This document shows, in pieces, positions 9,166 to 21,740 of a stretch of DNA of 64,000 bases. Within the stretch, counting starts at the first letter, position 1. Each line of letters opens with the position of its first letter. Source of the stretch: Colwellia psychrerythraea (GTDB taxonomy: Bacteria; Pseudomonadota; Gammaproteobacteria; Enterobacterales; Alteromonadaceae); assembly GCF_000764225.1 (NCBI RefSeq), contig NZ_JQED01000003.1, positions 431,175 through 495,174 on the forward strand, written 5' to 3'. The notes under the pieces are model-generated. The model was not told the origin of the DNA, made no database searches, and saw only the letters and a program-made list of their open reading frames with translations. Position numbers and translations under genes: made by a program.

Positions 9166-11379
9166 ATGGTTTCCGTGCGTAAATCACATCAAATAACAGT
9201 GCAAAGTTTTGAACAATGGCTAATTGATCTCGCGTTAACTGATGTAAAAAACAGTGCGTTGTCAACGCTATGGCTACAGGTATCAAACTGTTATCAGCCA
9301 GAAAATGCAGAGAAGCAGCAATTGCTCAACAAAAGCATGGAAATGGTTGAAATTTTAAGTGGTCTTAATCTTGATGCTGACTCATTAGTTGCGGCTTTTA
9401 TCTCACCATTATTAGCAAATAATATTATTTCAATAGAATTTGTTAAAGAGCACTTTTCAAAAGATATCCTCATGCTCTGTCAGGGGGTTGAGCAGATGGC
9501 CGCAATTAAAGCATTACGCCAACAAAGTAATCAATCTAATGAACAGGCACCCCAAAATATAGATAATATTCGCCGAATGTTACTGGCAATGGTTGATGAT
9601 GTTCGGGCGGTAGTGATTAAATTAGCTGAGCGCCTGTGTGATTTACGTGAAAAGAAAAATAGCGACGAAGAAACTCGCGTACTAGCAGCGAAAGAGAGTG
9701 CGAATATTTATGCGCCTTTGGCAAACCGATTAGGAATAGGTCAATTAAAGTGGGAATTAGAAGATATTTCTTTTCGGTACCTTCATCCGCAAGTTTATAA
9801 AAAAATTGCCAAGCTTTTGGATGAAACCCGCCTAGAGCGAGAGCAATATATGACTAGCTTTGTTGGTCACTTAAACGATGAATTGACTGCTTTATCTATT
9901 CAAGGTGAGGTATATGGACGTCCTAAACACATTTATAGCATTTGGAAGAAAATGCAACAAAAATCGCTTGATTTTGAGCAGCTCTTTGATGTCCGAGCTG
10001 TGCGTGTTGTGGTTGAAAAAGTTCAAGATTGTTATTCGGCTTTAGGCATTGTTCATACTGAGTGGCAGCATATTGCCAAAGAGTTTTCTGATTATGTTGC
10101 CACGCCCAAAGCAAATGGTTATCAATCAATACATACGGTTGTTTTAGGGCCGGAAGGTAAGTCGGTTGAAGTACAGATTAGAACCAAGCAAATGGATGAT
10201 GATGCAGAGCTTGGTGTTGCAGCACATTGGCGTTATAAGGAAGGTAATGCTAGCGGAAAAAGCAATAGCTTTGATGATAAAGTTGGCTGGTTAAGAAAAA
10301 TTTTGCAATGGCAAGATGACGTGGCTGAAAGTGGCGAATTACTTGATGAATTACGAAGCCAGGTATTTGAAGATCGTATTTATGTATTTACCCCTGGCGG
10401 CGATGTTATCGATTTACCTATGGGGGCCACTCCGTTAGATTTTGCTTACTATATACATTCTAACGTAGGCCATTGCTGTATTGGAGCAAAAATATTTGGA
10501 AAAATAGTACCTTTTACTCATCAATTGCAAACGGGTGATCAAGTAGAAATATTGACGAGTAAACAACCTAATCCGAGTAGAGACTGGCTAAACCCAAATT
10601 TAAATTATATTTATTCTTCACGTGCCCGTGCAAAAGTTCAGCATTTTTTTAAATTACTAGATAGGGATAAATATATAGCCCTTGGTAAAGAGTTATTTGA
10701 TAACGAAATAGCGAAACATGATATTGCATCCATAGACTTATTAGCAGCAGCAAAGCGCTTTAATATGAAAACTGTCGATGATCTTTATGCGGCATTAGGC
10801 AGTGGTAACGCAAGGTTACAACAGGTTATCAATCACTTTACCCTGCTTGATAGTAAATTAAAGCCTAAACCTGAAATAGACCCGCAAAGTTTAGTTAAGC
10901 AAACGACAACCAGTAAATCTTTAACGCAAGATGATAATGGAATTACTGTTTCAGGCGTTGGTAATTTACTTACTCATATGGCTAAGTGCTGTCAACCCGT
11001 TCCTGGTGATACTATTTCAGGTTTTATTACCCAAGGACGCGGAATTTCTGTGCATCGTCAAGATTGTGAGCAATTAGCTAATGCACTTAATTTACAGCCT
11101 GAACGGTTAGTTGAAGTGCAATGGGGTAGCGAAAGTAAGGTAGGTTATCAAGCTTCAGCTCAAATAATTGGTAGTGATAGACAAGGTTTATTACGGGATA
11201 TTTCGACCATCATTGCTAATGAAAGAGTCAGTATTGTCGGTATGGATAGTCATACAGATAAAGTTAAGCAGACCATGAGTATGAACTTAAAATTAGAAGT
11301 TGAAAGCAGTGAGTTATTAACGCGAGTGTTGGATAAGTTACGGCAATTAGATGATGTTACGCAAGTTAGGCGACTCTAG
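9166..11379 (+). CDS. relA: GTP pyrophosphokinase (ppGpp synthetase I)
   Basis: RelA makes (p)ppGpp on ribosomes stalled by uncharged tRNA. It has a degenerate HD half (about 30-200, without the HD metal ligands, so no hydrolase), a synthetase domain (about 240-370, with GRPKHIYSIWKKM and FDVRAVRV), a TGS domain (DRIYVFTPGGDVIDLP, about 400-460), a Cys-containing zinc-finger-like segment (HMAKCCQPVPGD, about 605) and a C-terminal ACT domain. The length of 737 is close to E. coli (744), and the start MVSVRKSH resembles the E. coli start. It lies 67 bp after rlmD. Confidence 0.97.
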   Translation: MVSVRKSHQITVQSFEQWLIDLALTDVKNSALSTLWLQVSNCYQPENAEKQQLLNKSMEMVEILSGLNLDADSLVAAFISPLLANNIISIEFVKEHFSKDILMLCQGVEQMAAIKALRQQSNQSNEQAPQNIDNIRRMLLAMVDDVRAVVIKLAERLCDLREKKNSDEETRVLAAKESANIYAPLANRLGIGQLKWELEDISFRYLHPQVYKKIAKLLDETRLEREQYMTSFVGHLNDELTALSIQGEVYGRPKHIYSIWKKMQQKSLDFEQLFDVRAVRVVVEKVQDCYSALGIVHTEWQHIAKEFSDYVATPKANGYQSIHTVVLGPEGKSVEVQIRTKQMDDDAELGVAAHWRYKEGNASGKSNSFDDKVGWLRKILQWQDDVAESGELLDELRSQVFEDRIYVFTPGGDVIDLPMGATPLDFAYYIHSNVGHCCIGAKIFGKIVPFTHQLQTGDQVEILTSKQPNPSRDWLNPNLNYIYSSRARAKVQHFFKLLDRDKYIALGKELFDNEIAKHDIASIDLLAAAKRFNMKTVDDLYAALGSGNARLQQVINHFTLLDSKLKPKPEIDPQSLVKQTTTSKSLTQDDNGITVSGVGNLLTHMAKCCQPVPGDTISGFITQGRGISVHRQDCEQLANALNLQPERLVEVQWGSESKVGYQASAQIIGSDRQGLLRDISTIIANERVSIVGMDSHTDKVKQTMSMNLKLEVESSELLTRVLDKLRQLDDVTQVRRL

Positions 11380-11468
11380 TTTTTTCGCTGATGACTGCTT
11401 AGAGCACTTTTAAATTCAGTTGGCTGTGCTAAGAATTAAAATATTATAAATTGAAGAAGTAAAATAAA

Positions 11469-12299
11469 ATGTTAAATGAACAAGCCTCAATAGAAAAATT
11501 GCGTTGGATTATGACGCAATTACGCGATCCTGTAACGGGATGTCCTTGGGATATTAAGCAGGACTTTACTTCTATAACAAGTCATACGCTAGAGGAGGCA
11601 TATGAAGTTGTTGATGCAATCGAACAGGGAGATTTTATCGAGCTAGAAAAAGAACTTGGAGATTTACTTTTTCAAGTGATTTTTTATAGCCAATTAGGTA
11701 AAGAGCAACAGTATTTTGACTTAGACTCAGTCATAGCAGCGATTTGTGAAAAACTAATTCGACGTCATCCTCATGTATTTGCTCAAGCAAGTTTGCAAAC
11801 AGATGAAGAAATTAAAAGCAATTGGGAAAATGAAAAGACACTAGAACGAGAACAAAAAAATCAACAGCAAAACGGTAGTAATACGCTGCTCGAGCCTTTG
11901 AGTATATTAGCGGATATTCCAAAAAACTTACCAGCTTTGTCACAAGCCGCAAAAATTCAAAAGCGATGTTCTCATGTGGGATTTGATTGGGATAATATTC
12001 CAGATGTTTTTGCAAAAATTGAAGAAGAAGTACAAGAAGTTAAAGATGAGTTAACAGCTGATACGATTGATAAAGAAGCATTAGCGGAAGAATTAGGCGA
12101 CTTAATGTTCGCAGTAGTTAATTTATGTCGTCATTCCAAAGAAGACCCTGAAACATTGCTCCGTAAAGCAAACAAAAAATTTACCAAACGTTTTGTTGGT
12201 GTGGAAGAGCAAGTGAACCAATCGGGTAAAAGCTTTACTGATCATGATCTTGCTGAGCTAGAAAGTTATTGGCAACAGGTTAAAAGCCAAGAAAAATAA
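11469..12299 (+). CDS. mazG: Nucleoside triphosphate pyrophosphohydrolase MazG
   Basis: MazG hydrolyses NTPs and dNTPs to monophosphates, clearing abnormal nucleotides and modulating ppGpp-linked survival. Two all-alpha MazG domains are visible: the first with CPWDIKQ, LEEAYEVVDAI and EKELGDLLFQV (about 20-110), the second with KIEEEVQEVKDEL and LAEELGDLMFAV (about 180-250). The length of 276 is near E. coli (263). In E. coli the mazEF toxin-antitoxin pair lies between relA and mazG; here there are only 89 non-coding bases, so mazEF is absent. Confidence 0.95.
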   Translation: MLNEQASIEKLRWIMTQLRDPVTGCPWDIKQDFTSITSHTLEEAYEVVDAIEQGDFIELEKELGDLLFQVIFYSQLGKEQQYFDLDSVIAAICEKLIRRHPHVFAQASLQTDEEIKSNWENEKTLEREQKNQQQNGSNTLLEPLSILADIPKNLPALSQAAKIQKRCSHVGFDWDNIPDVFAKIEEEVQEVKDELTADTIDKEALAEELGDLMFAVVNLCRHSKEDPETLLRKANKKFTKRFVGVEEQVNQSGKSFTDHDLAELESYWQQVKSQEK

Positions 12300-12324
12300 G
12301 CTAGAAGAACTCCTTGAGATACTT

Positions 12325-12897
12325 ATGACTATAAAAGAAGAAGACAACAAACAGCACGTCACTATTGCCTTGACTAACCCCAAGAGCCCAACCAATGTAG
12401 GCGCAGTAATGCGCGCAGCAGGCTGTTATCAAGCAGATCAAGTGCTCTATACTGGCAGGCGTTATGAGCAAGCAGCTAAATATAATAAAGATACGCTAAA
12501 AACGGATACTAACAATGTGCAAGGGAAGATTCCTTTATTAGCCATTGATGACTTTATAAGTATTAAAGGAACACTGGAAAATATCCCATCTAAGACTAAA
12601 ATTATATGTGTAGATTTAGTCGAAGGTGCAACGCCACTCCCTCACTTTATCCATCCACAAAATGCGGTATACATATTTGGTCCAGAAGATGGAACTATAA
12701 AGCAACAGGTTATTGATTATGCCGATGATGTTGTTTATATACCAACGGTGGGGTGTATGAACTTGGCGGCTTCAGTCAATGTTTTACTTTATGACCGTTT
12801 AGCTAAATCAGTTACTGAACAGGGCAGTTCAAAATCAGCGGACAATGAGTTAATACGTAATAGTCGAGATACTAATAATAAAGCCAGAGTGAAATAG
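12325..12897 (+). CDS. TrmH/SpoU-family RNA methyltransferase
   Basis: This is a SPOUT-class (alpha/beta-knot) 2'-O-ribose RNA methyltransferase. Motif 1 is NPKSPTNVGAVMRAAGCY near residue 20, motif 2 is YIFGPEDGT near 115, and motif 3 is MNLAASVNVLLYDR near 148, together forming the SAM-binding knot. The length is 190 residues including a short polar tail. The exact RNA target cannot be told from sequence: it is neither clearly TrmL nor TrmH. It lies 25 bp after mazG and is probably in the same transcript. It occupies a position where E. coli has none (mazG-pyrG). Confidence 0.85.
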   Translation: MTIKEEDNKQHVTIALTNPKSPTNVGAVMRAAGCYQADQVLYTGRRYEQAAKYNKDTLKTDTNNVQGKIPLLAIDDFISIKGTLENIPSKTKIICVDLVEGATPLPHFIHPQNAVYIFGPEDGTIKQQVIDYADDVVYIPTVGCMNLAASVNVLLYDRLAKSVTEQGSSKSADNELIRNSRDTNNKARVK

Positions 12898-12956
12898 CGT
12901 TAACTTGTTTCTTGTGAATAGTGTTTATTATTTACGTCAAAGGGAGTTATGATTTA

Positions 12957-13349
12957 ATGGCCTACCAAATAGCCCAAGTTGGAAATAAAGGTAAAGTGTT
13001 AATTTTAAAAATAACGGGAATCTTCTTTGTCGGTTTAGCTATTTTAGGTGTGGTATTACCTATATTACCAACGACGCCATTTTTATTGGTGGCTGCGGCC
13101 TGTTTTGCTAAATCGTCACCAAAAATGCAGCGAAAGCTGTTAGCGAATAAAACGTTTGGACCACTCATTCATGATTGGCAAAAATATCGAAGTATTCCTA
13201 GAAAAGCTAAACGTATAGCTTTATTAACTATGATTCTTTCAGTATGTTGGTCTGCTTTTATGCTAAAAAGCGCAATGTTAACAGCGCTTGTTGTTGCATT
13301 GGTAATAGGTCCGTTTATTTTCGTATGGCGTTTACCTGAAAGTAAGTAA
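12957..13349 (+). CDS. DUF454 inner-membrane protein (YbaN-like)
   Basis: A small membrane protein of the DUF454 family, of unknown function. Translated from ATG 12957 it has 130 residues. AAAGGGAG upstream supports this start over the in-frame GTG at 12921. Membrane segments lie around 15-40 (FFVGLAILGVVLPILPTTPF), 80-97 and 99-118. The family signature LPILPTTPFLLVAAACFAKSSP is followed by HPLI-type residues and a basic loop. It is the last plus-strand gene before a convergent DUF4202 gene. Confidence 0.82.
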   Translation: MAYQIAQVGNKGKVLILKITGIFFVGLAILGVVLPILPTTPFLLVAAACFAKSSPKMQRKLLANKTFGPLIHDWQKYRSIPRKAKRIALLTMILSVCWSAFMLKSAMLTALVVALVIGPFIFVWRLPESK

Positions 13350-13450
13350 TCAATAACTATGTAATCAACTTGTATTGCTGACACTCTAATTGAAGAAGCT
13401 AAAAGCCCTACAACAGATACGTCAGCATTTTCAGAGAATTTAGGAAGCTA

Positions 13451-14047
13451 TTAACTTAGTGCTTTGGTTACTATGACAGCTAAATGCTCGGGCAGCGTTA
13501 AAGATAGCGCAATATCATGTGCTTGTTCCGACATCTTTTTCCATGTTAATTGTACAATTCGAACAATCTTAGCTTCGTTATCTTGTTCTGTATATTTTGC
13601 AGCAAACTCATTAAAGTAATGCATAAGAAAAACTAAACAAGCAACATCTTCTAAGGTTTGGCTATCATTATTAGTGGTTAAGTTTTCCTTTCTAATTATA
13701 GCAGCACATTGCTCAGACTCTTTTACTGTATAACCTTGTTCAACCATAATACTTGCTGTTAGCTCAGCATGAAATTTGCCTTGGGCAATTCGCCATTGAT
13801 AGTAACCGGCTTTCCCTTCAGCAAACTCAGTACGTTTCAACTGCCAGCGTTTAATATGTTGCGCTCTAACTGCAATTTGTAGTAATTCATTTGCATCTGG
13901 CCAATACTGCTTTAAACAATCAGTCATTTGTAGACCGTAAACTAGCTCTTTAGCCTGTGTATTACCGTCAACGACAATGCTATTCGGATCTTGGCGATTT
14001 ATTTCGTCAATGGCGGATAAAGTATTATTCAAATTTTCTATAGTCAT
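13451..14047 (-). CDS. DUF4202 family protein
   Basis: A 198-residue soluble protein that I place in DUF4202, a family of unknown function with an HD-like helical look. Family features are VYGLQMTDCL, the ARAQHIKRW stretch, GYYQWR, KFHAE and LEDVACLVFLMHYF. Conserved His and Asp/Glu residues suggest a metal site, but no activity is known. It sits alone, convergent with the DUF454 gene and divergent from pyrG. The family assignment is from memory of the motif pattern. Confidence 0.7.
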   Translation of the reverse strand: MTIENLNNTLSAIDEINRQDPNSIVVDGNTQAKELVYGLQMTDCLKQYWPDANELLQIAVRAQHIKRWQLKRTEFAEGKAGYYQWRIAQGKFHAELTASIMVEQGYTVKESEQCAAIIRKENLTTNNDSQTLEDVACLVFLMHYFNEFAAKYTEQDNEAKIVRIVQLTWKKMSEQAHDIALSLTLPEHLAVIVTKALS

Positions 14048-16198
<2,151 letters not shown>

Positions 16199-16214
16199 CC
16201 GAAGACACCATATA

Positions 16215-16242
16215 AAACCGTAGCTATTGCTGCGGTTTTTGC
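16215..16242 (+). terminator. Rho-independent terminator of pyrG
   Basis: A 10-bp stem AAACCGTAGC/GCTGCGGTTT (one G-T pair) with a TATT loop ends in a T-run, 17 bp after the pyrG stop. Confidence 0.85.
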
Positions 16243-16337
16243 TTTAAGTTTAGGAAGAACGTTAGGCTGCATAGCGATAATTAGCTGTAGCCATAGCAAG
16301 ATAATAATTTAACTTTATTGCTCAGCACTTTGCTTGA

Positions 16338-17663
<1,326 letters not shown>

Positions 17664-17830
17664 GCGCTAAACTTTTTGCTAGTAAGCTTAAGAGTTTCGT
17701 TGCATGTGCTCATTGACTAGCGTCAACTCTGCGCAAGCGCCTTACTCTAAAGCTGATTAGCTTCAACTTTAACTATTATTATTTATTTGGTATTCATGTT
17801 TAGTTCATAAATAATAAATATCAAATAGTA

Positions 17831-17857
17831 AAACGCAGCTTAAGCTGCGTTTTTTTA
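17831..17857 (+). terminator. Rho-independent terminator of eno
   Basis: Palindromic stem ACGCAGCTTAAGCTGCGT flanked by A-run and a run of seven T, about 170 bp after eno. The flanking A-run means it could also terminate the minus strand, but the minus-strand hydrolase gene lies beyond and reads away from it only after 17881. Confidence 0.8.
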
Positions 17858-17880
17858 TGTCTAAAAACCAATGGGAGGGG

Positions 17881-18684
17881 CTATTCTTCAGGGAAACTGT
17901 TAATTATATCTGTGATTAACTTAGCTGTTTCTTCTGGACTCTCTAGAGGAAACATATGTCCACCAGGTACAGTTTTTAGTTTTATGTGTTTATTAAGTTT
18001 AACAAAACGGCTAAAAATGTGATGAGGGAACACATCTGTAGTATCTCCGTAAACTAAGGCTGCAGGCACTGTTAGCTTATTTTTGTAACTCGATAAATTT
18101 GATGGGATATTTCTAAAAATACTTGCTTCAACTTGCGCATCAAAGCTTAATTCTAATTGATTATTACGCTCACAAATACCATGTGTTATGTAATCCGTTA
18201 AACAGCGACTATCGAATTCTCTAAACAATTTTCTTTTAGCGAAAGCCGATCCAATATCAGAACCCAAAGGCCATTGAGTTCGACGGTTTTTAGCGCGACC
18301 AGCAGGGCTAAATTTATCTATCCATTTGGTTTTCTTTAGTAACCTAGCAGCTAGTGCACCAGCCCCGCTCAAAGCTGGCGGATCTAGCATGATAAGCCCT
18401 TTAAATAAGTCAGGCCGTTGACAGCATGCGATAAATGAAATCACGCCACCAAATGAGTGACCAAGGCATATAACTTTATTACCATCAATTTGTTGGGATT
18501 CAACATGTTTTATCAACTCTTCAACCTGGGCTTGCCAGTTATGATTAACAGGCATTTTTGAGTTATGTCCATACTTATCTATTGAGATAATTTTTGTATT
18601 ATCAGGGAGATAACTAAATAATGTTTGATAGCTACCTGCTGGAAAGCCATTGGCATGGGCAAAATTTATGATATTTGTTGGCAT
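17881..18684 (-). CDS. Alpha/beta hydrolase
   Basis: A 267-residue alpha/beta-hydrolase fold enzyme. The nucleophile elbow is CLGHSFGGVIS (near residue 93), the oxyanion-loop segment is INFAHANGFPAGSY at the N-terminus, and the acid and His are likely in YGDTTDVFP and PGGHMFPLESPEE. No signal peptide is present, so it is cytoplasmic. The substrate cannot be inferred; sequences of this type are annotated as generic esterases or hydrolases. It is monocistronic, between eno (convergent) and the talB terminator. Confidence 0.82.
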   Translation of the reverse strand: MPTNIINFAHANGFPAGSYQTLFSYLPDNTKIISIDKYGHNSKMPVNHNWQAQVEELIKHVESQQIDGNKVICLGHSFGGVISFIACCQRPDLFKGLIMLDPPALSGAGALAARLLKKTKWIDKFSPAGRAKNRRTQWPLGSDIGSAFAKRKLFREFDSRCLTDYITHGICERNNQLELSFDAQVEASIFRNIPSNLSSYKNKLTVPAALVYGDTTDVFPHHIFSRFVKLNKHIKLKTVPGGHMFPLESPEETAKLITDIINSFPEE

Positions 18685-19082
18685 TGAGTTTATTTATTGA
18701 TAAAAGTGAAGATAAAATTTAAACGGGCGTTTCAATTTTGTCAACAAATTCTTATTTTATCGGCATAAGGTGTAACTAACCTTATCTCGGTTTAAGAGAT
18801 GTTTAACTCATTGAAATATATGAATAAAATATCCAGATGACTTTCTGGCTTGATAGTTTTTCTTAATTTAACGCAGAAGTTAGGAAAAATAGCGGCTAGA
18901 TAAACATTTGTTAAACCGAGCTCAGGTTAACTAATATAGAAGAGCTCAATGTGGTGTATTTTGAGGTATTACTCTTAATTTTCTTGATTACTTTTGATTC
19001 GGTTCGTTCTTTATAGCAAATTAAAAAGGGCATATTCGTACCAAATTATGCCCTTATTAGTTTTAGTAAAGTAATTACCACT
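18685..19082. other. Intergenic region between hydrolase and talB
   Basis: 398 bp without a gene. It contains the talB terminator at 19023-19055 and, near 18768-18785, a small AAGGT/ACCTT inverted repeat. The promoter of the minus-strand hydrolase must lie here, but no clear elements are visible. Confidence 0.5.
19023..19055 (-). terminator. Rho-independent terminator of talB
   Basis: Read on the minus strand, AAGGGCATA/TATGCCCTT forms a 9-bp stem with a 12-nt loop followed by a T-run (the A-run at 19023-19027). It lies 28 bp after the talB stop. Confidence 0.82.
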
Positions 19083-20048
19083 TTAGAGTAAGTTGAATAA
19101 TTGCTTTTCAAGTTTGACTTGATCAATAGCAAAGTTGCGAATACCTTCGGCTAGCTTTTCTGTTGCCATAGGATCTTCGTTCATATGCCAGCGGAATTCT
19201 GCTTGTGTTAAGACGGCTTCTTTTTCTGCGGGGGCAGCATCGCTAGATGATAATTTTTGTATAACTGTGTCTGTGCTACTCGCTAGTTCATCCATTAACT
19301 GTGGGCTAATAGTTAAACGGTCACAGCCCGCAAGCTCTAGAATTTCACCAATATTTCTAAAGCTAGCACCCATGACTACAGTGTTAAAACCTTGTTGTTT
19401 ATAATAATTATAAATACTAGTCACTGAAACTACACCAGGATCTTCATTGCTCGGGTAATCACTTCGTCCAGTATCTTTTTTATACCAGTCTAAAATTCGG
19501 CCAACAAATGGAGAAATTAAGTAAACCCCTGCTTCAGCACATGCGCGTGCTTGTGCAAAACTAAATAATAAAGTTAAATTACAATTAATACCTTCTTGTT
19601 CTAGTTGCTCAGCGGCTTTAATCCCTTCCCATGTAGAAGCTAGTTTAATTAAAATTCTATCATTGCTTATACCCGCTTCGTTATACATAGCTATAAGTTT
19701 ATGCGCTTTAGCAATTGATGCTGCTGTATCAAATGATAATCGAGCATCTACTTCGGTTGATATGCGGCCAGGGACAATTTTTAATATTTCTAACCCAATT
19801 AATACTGAAAGCTTATCGGCGGCATCGTTGACTTGCTGTTCTGCACTGTCAGATTGCGTTTTAGCCCAATGAACAGAGTCTTTTACTAATCCTTGATAAT
19901 TGGCTAAAGATGCCGCTTTTAGTAGTAGTGATGGATTTGTTGTCGCATCCTGAGGTTGAAACTTGGCAATAGCCTCGATGTCACCTGTGTCAGCTACAAC
20001 CGTTGTCATTTGTTTTAATTGTGAAAGCTGTGAAGAAGAATTTGTCAT
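19083..20048 (-). CDS. talB: Transaldolase
   Basis: Transaldolase of the non-oxidative pentose phosphate pathway exchanges a dihydroxyacetone unit between sugar phosphates through a Schiff-base Lys. The class signature [12 protein letters not shown] is near residue 35; the active-site Lys is in [11 protein letters not shown] (about residue 136), and [28 protein letters not shown] follows. The length of 321 is near E. coli TalB (317). It is divergent from yaaA and not paired with transketolase here, so it seems to be a free-standing gene. Confidence 0.96.
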   Translation of the reverse strand: MTNSSSQLSQLKQMTTVVADTGDIEAIAKFQPQDATTNPSLLLKAASLANYQGLVKDSVHWAKTQSDSAEQQVNDAADKLSVLIGLEILKIVPGRISTEVDARLSFDTAASIAKAHKLIAMYNEAGISNDRILIKLASTWEGIKAAEQLEQEGINCNLTLLFSFAQARACAEAGVYLISPFVGRILDWYKKDTGRSDYPSNEDPGVVSVTSIYNYYKQQGFNTVVMGASFRNIGEILELAGCDRLTISPQLMDELASSTDTVIQKLSSSDAAPAEKEAVLTQAEFRWHMNEDPMATEKLAEGIRNFAIDQVKLEKQLFNLL

Positions 20049-20315
20049 GGCGTTACCTTAAATAGTGTTCCGGAAATTTGATTGCTCAGTATTTCTAAAT
20101 TCGATAATGAATGTAGCTGGAGAAATATTACAACATAAAAATAAAAAAGCACCCTTTATTGCGCTATTTTTAACAATGTTTTGTGTTTTTGTTTGTAAGT
20201 TACGCCAAAAGGCATTGATTAGCCATACATTAGCATTGATTAAACGCTGTTAACTTAGTTAATCCTTATGATATATTACGTGATATTAAGTACTCACAAA
20301 AATCGGCTTAAAGAT

Positions 20316-21089
20316 ATGTTACTCGTTGTTTCACCTGCAAAAAAATTAGATTTTGAATCCCCTCTGGTTACAGAAAAGTTTAGCCAACCCAGCTTGCTTG
20401 AACAAAGCCAATTATTGATAGATGATTGCATTAAACTTTCACCAAGTGAAATTGCAAGCTTGATGAAATTGAGTGATAAGCTTGCGGGCTTAAATGCTGC
20501 ACGTTTTGGGCAATGGTCCACCCCCTTTACTCAAGACAATGCCAGGCAAGCTATTTTAAGCTTCAACGGCGATGTTTATACCGGACTCGATGCGCAGTCT
20601 TTTAGTGATGAAGATTTTGACTTTGCTCAGAAAAATTTCAGAATCCTTTCGGGTTTATATGGTTTATTAAAACCACTTGATTTGATGCAAGCCTATCGCT
20701 TGGAAATGGGCTGTAAGCTTAGTAATAGTCGTGGCGATAATTTATACCAATTTTGGGGAGAGATTATCACTAATGAGCTAAATAAAGCATTAAGTGAGCA
20801 AAATGATAATGTGCTTATTAATCTTGCCTCAACGGAATATTTCAAATCAGTTAAGAAAAAATCATTAAACGCCACTATTATTACTCCGACATTCAAGGAC
20901 TGGAAAAATGGTCAATTTAAGATAATCAGTTTCTTTGCTAAAAAGGCACGTGGACTGATGGCGCGCTATATTATTCAAAACAAGCTAACATCGGCAGAGC
21001 AAATTAAAACTTTTGATTTAGCTGGTTATCAATATAACGAAGCTATGTCTAAAGACAATGACTGGGTTTTCACGCGTAAAGAAAGTTAA
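20316..21089 (+). CDS. yaaA: Peroxide stress protein YaaA
   Basis: YaaA (DUF328/UPF0246) limits intracellular free iron and oxidative damage during peroxide stress in E. coli; it is a DNA-binding fold protein. From ATG 20316 the product is 257 residues (E. coli 258) and begins [15 protein letters not shown] like its relatives; the in-frame ATG at 20268 would add 16 unconserved residues. Conserved blocks include [35 protein letters not shown] and [13 protein letters not shown]. It is adjacent and divergent to talB, as yaaA is near talB in E. coli. Confidence 0.93.
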   Translation: MLLVVSPAKKLDFESPLVTEKFSQPSLLEQSQLLIDDCIKLSPSEIASLMKLSDKLAGLNAARFGQWSTPFTQDNARQAILSFNGDVYTGLDAQSFSDEDFDFAQKNFRILSGLYGLLKPLDLMQAYRLEMGCKLSNSRGDNLYQFWGEIITNELNKALSEQNDNVLINLASTEYFKSVKKKSLNATIITPTFKDWKNGQFKIISFFAKKARGLMARYIIQNKLTSAEQIKTFDLAGYQYNEAMSKDNDWVFTRKES

Positions 21090-21206
21090 CCATACATAAT
21101 TCTACGTAAATAAGTTTTACTGGCATTAGGCATAAATGCAAAATACATAAAGGCACAACTTTTAGTGGCTTGGGTATAATATTTAAACATTTTAACAGGA
21201 GGTGAC

Positions 21207-21740
21207 ATGTTAACTTTATTAGCAAAGCTACTACATGCATTAAACAGCGATAGTTCTATTCGGCAAATCGCCTTAGCCATAGCGTTAGGTTTTATCGTTG
21301 GTTTATCGCCAATATTAACGTTACACAATATAGCCATAATATTTTTTGTCTTAATCATCCGAGTGCATTTAGGGAGTTTCATACTTGCGGTTGGATTTTT
21401 CTCTGGAGTAAGTTATTTATTATCGCCAGCCATTGTTCAAGTAGGTGAGTCTCTACTAACACAACCCAGCTTGACTGGATTTTTCACATCTTTATACCAA
21501 CTTAGCTTGTTTAAACTAGCGCATTGGCATCACACTTATGTGTTAGGCGCCTTTGTTTTGGGCGTGACTTTGTGCGTGCCAATATATTTTATCAGCAAGC
21601 TAATCATTGAGAAGTACCGTGTACATATAATGACATTTTTTGAGAAATTCAGAATTGTTAAAGCATTAAAAGCATCTAAATTTTATAGTTTGTACAGCAG
21701 TTTTGCAGGTGAGTCTAGTCTGTCTAAAGGAGGCCTGTAA
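21207..21740 (+). CDS. TIGR03546/DUF2062-like membrane protein
   Basis: A 177-residue inner-membrane protein with about three membrane segments (about 20-55, 62-82 and 110-133). The glycine-rich N-terminal IALAIALGFIVGLSPILTLHN resembles DUF2062. I recognise it as TIGR03546, which is typically encoded beside TIGR03545, exactly as here: the next start overlaps this stop by one base. A strong AGGAGGTGA ribosome site lies directly upstream. Function unknown; pairing suggests an envelope role (inference). Confidence 0.78.
   Translation: MLTLLAKLLHALNSDSSIRQIALAIALGFIVGLSPILTLHNIAIIFFVLIIRVHLGSFILAVGFFSGVSYLLSPAIVQVGESLLTQPSLTGFFTSLYQLSLFKLAHWHHTYVLGAFVLGVTLCVPIYFISKLIIEKYRVHIMTFFEKFRIVKALKASKFYSLYSSFAGESSLSKGGL

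Noticed and set aside
20065..20253. 62-codon ORF between talB and yaaA
   Set aside because: Lies in the divergent promoter region; no ribosome site or conserved look.
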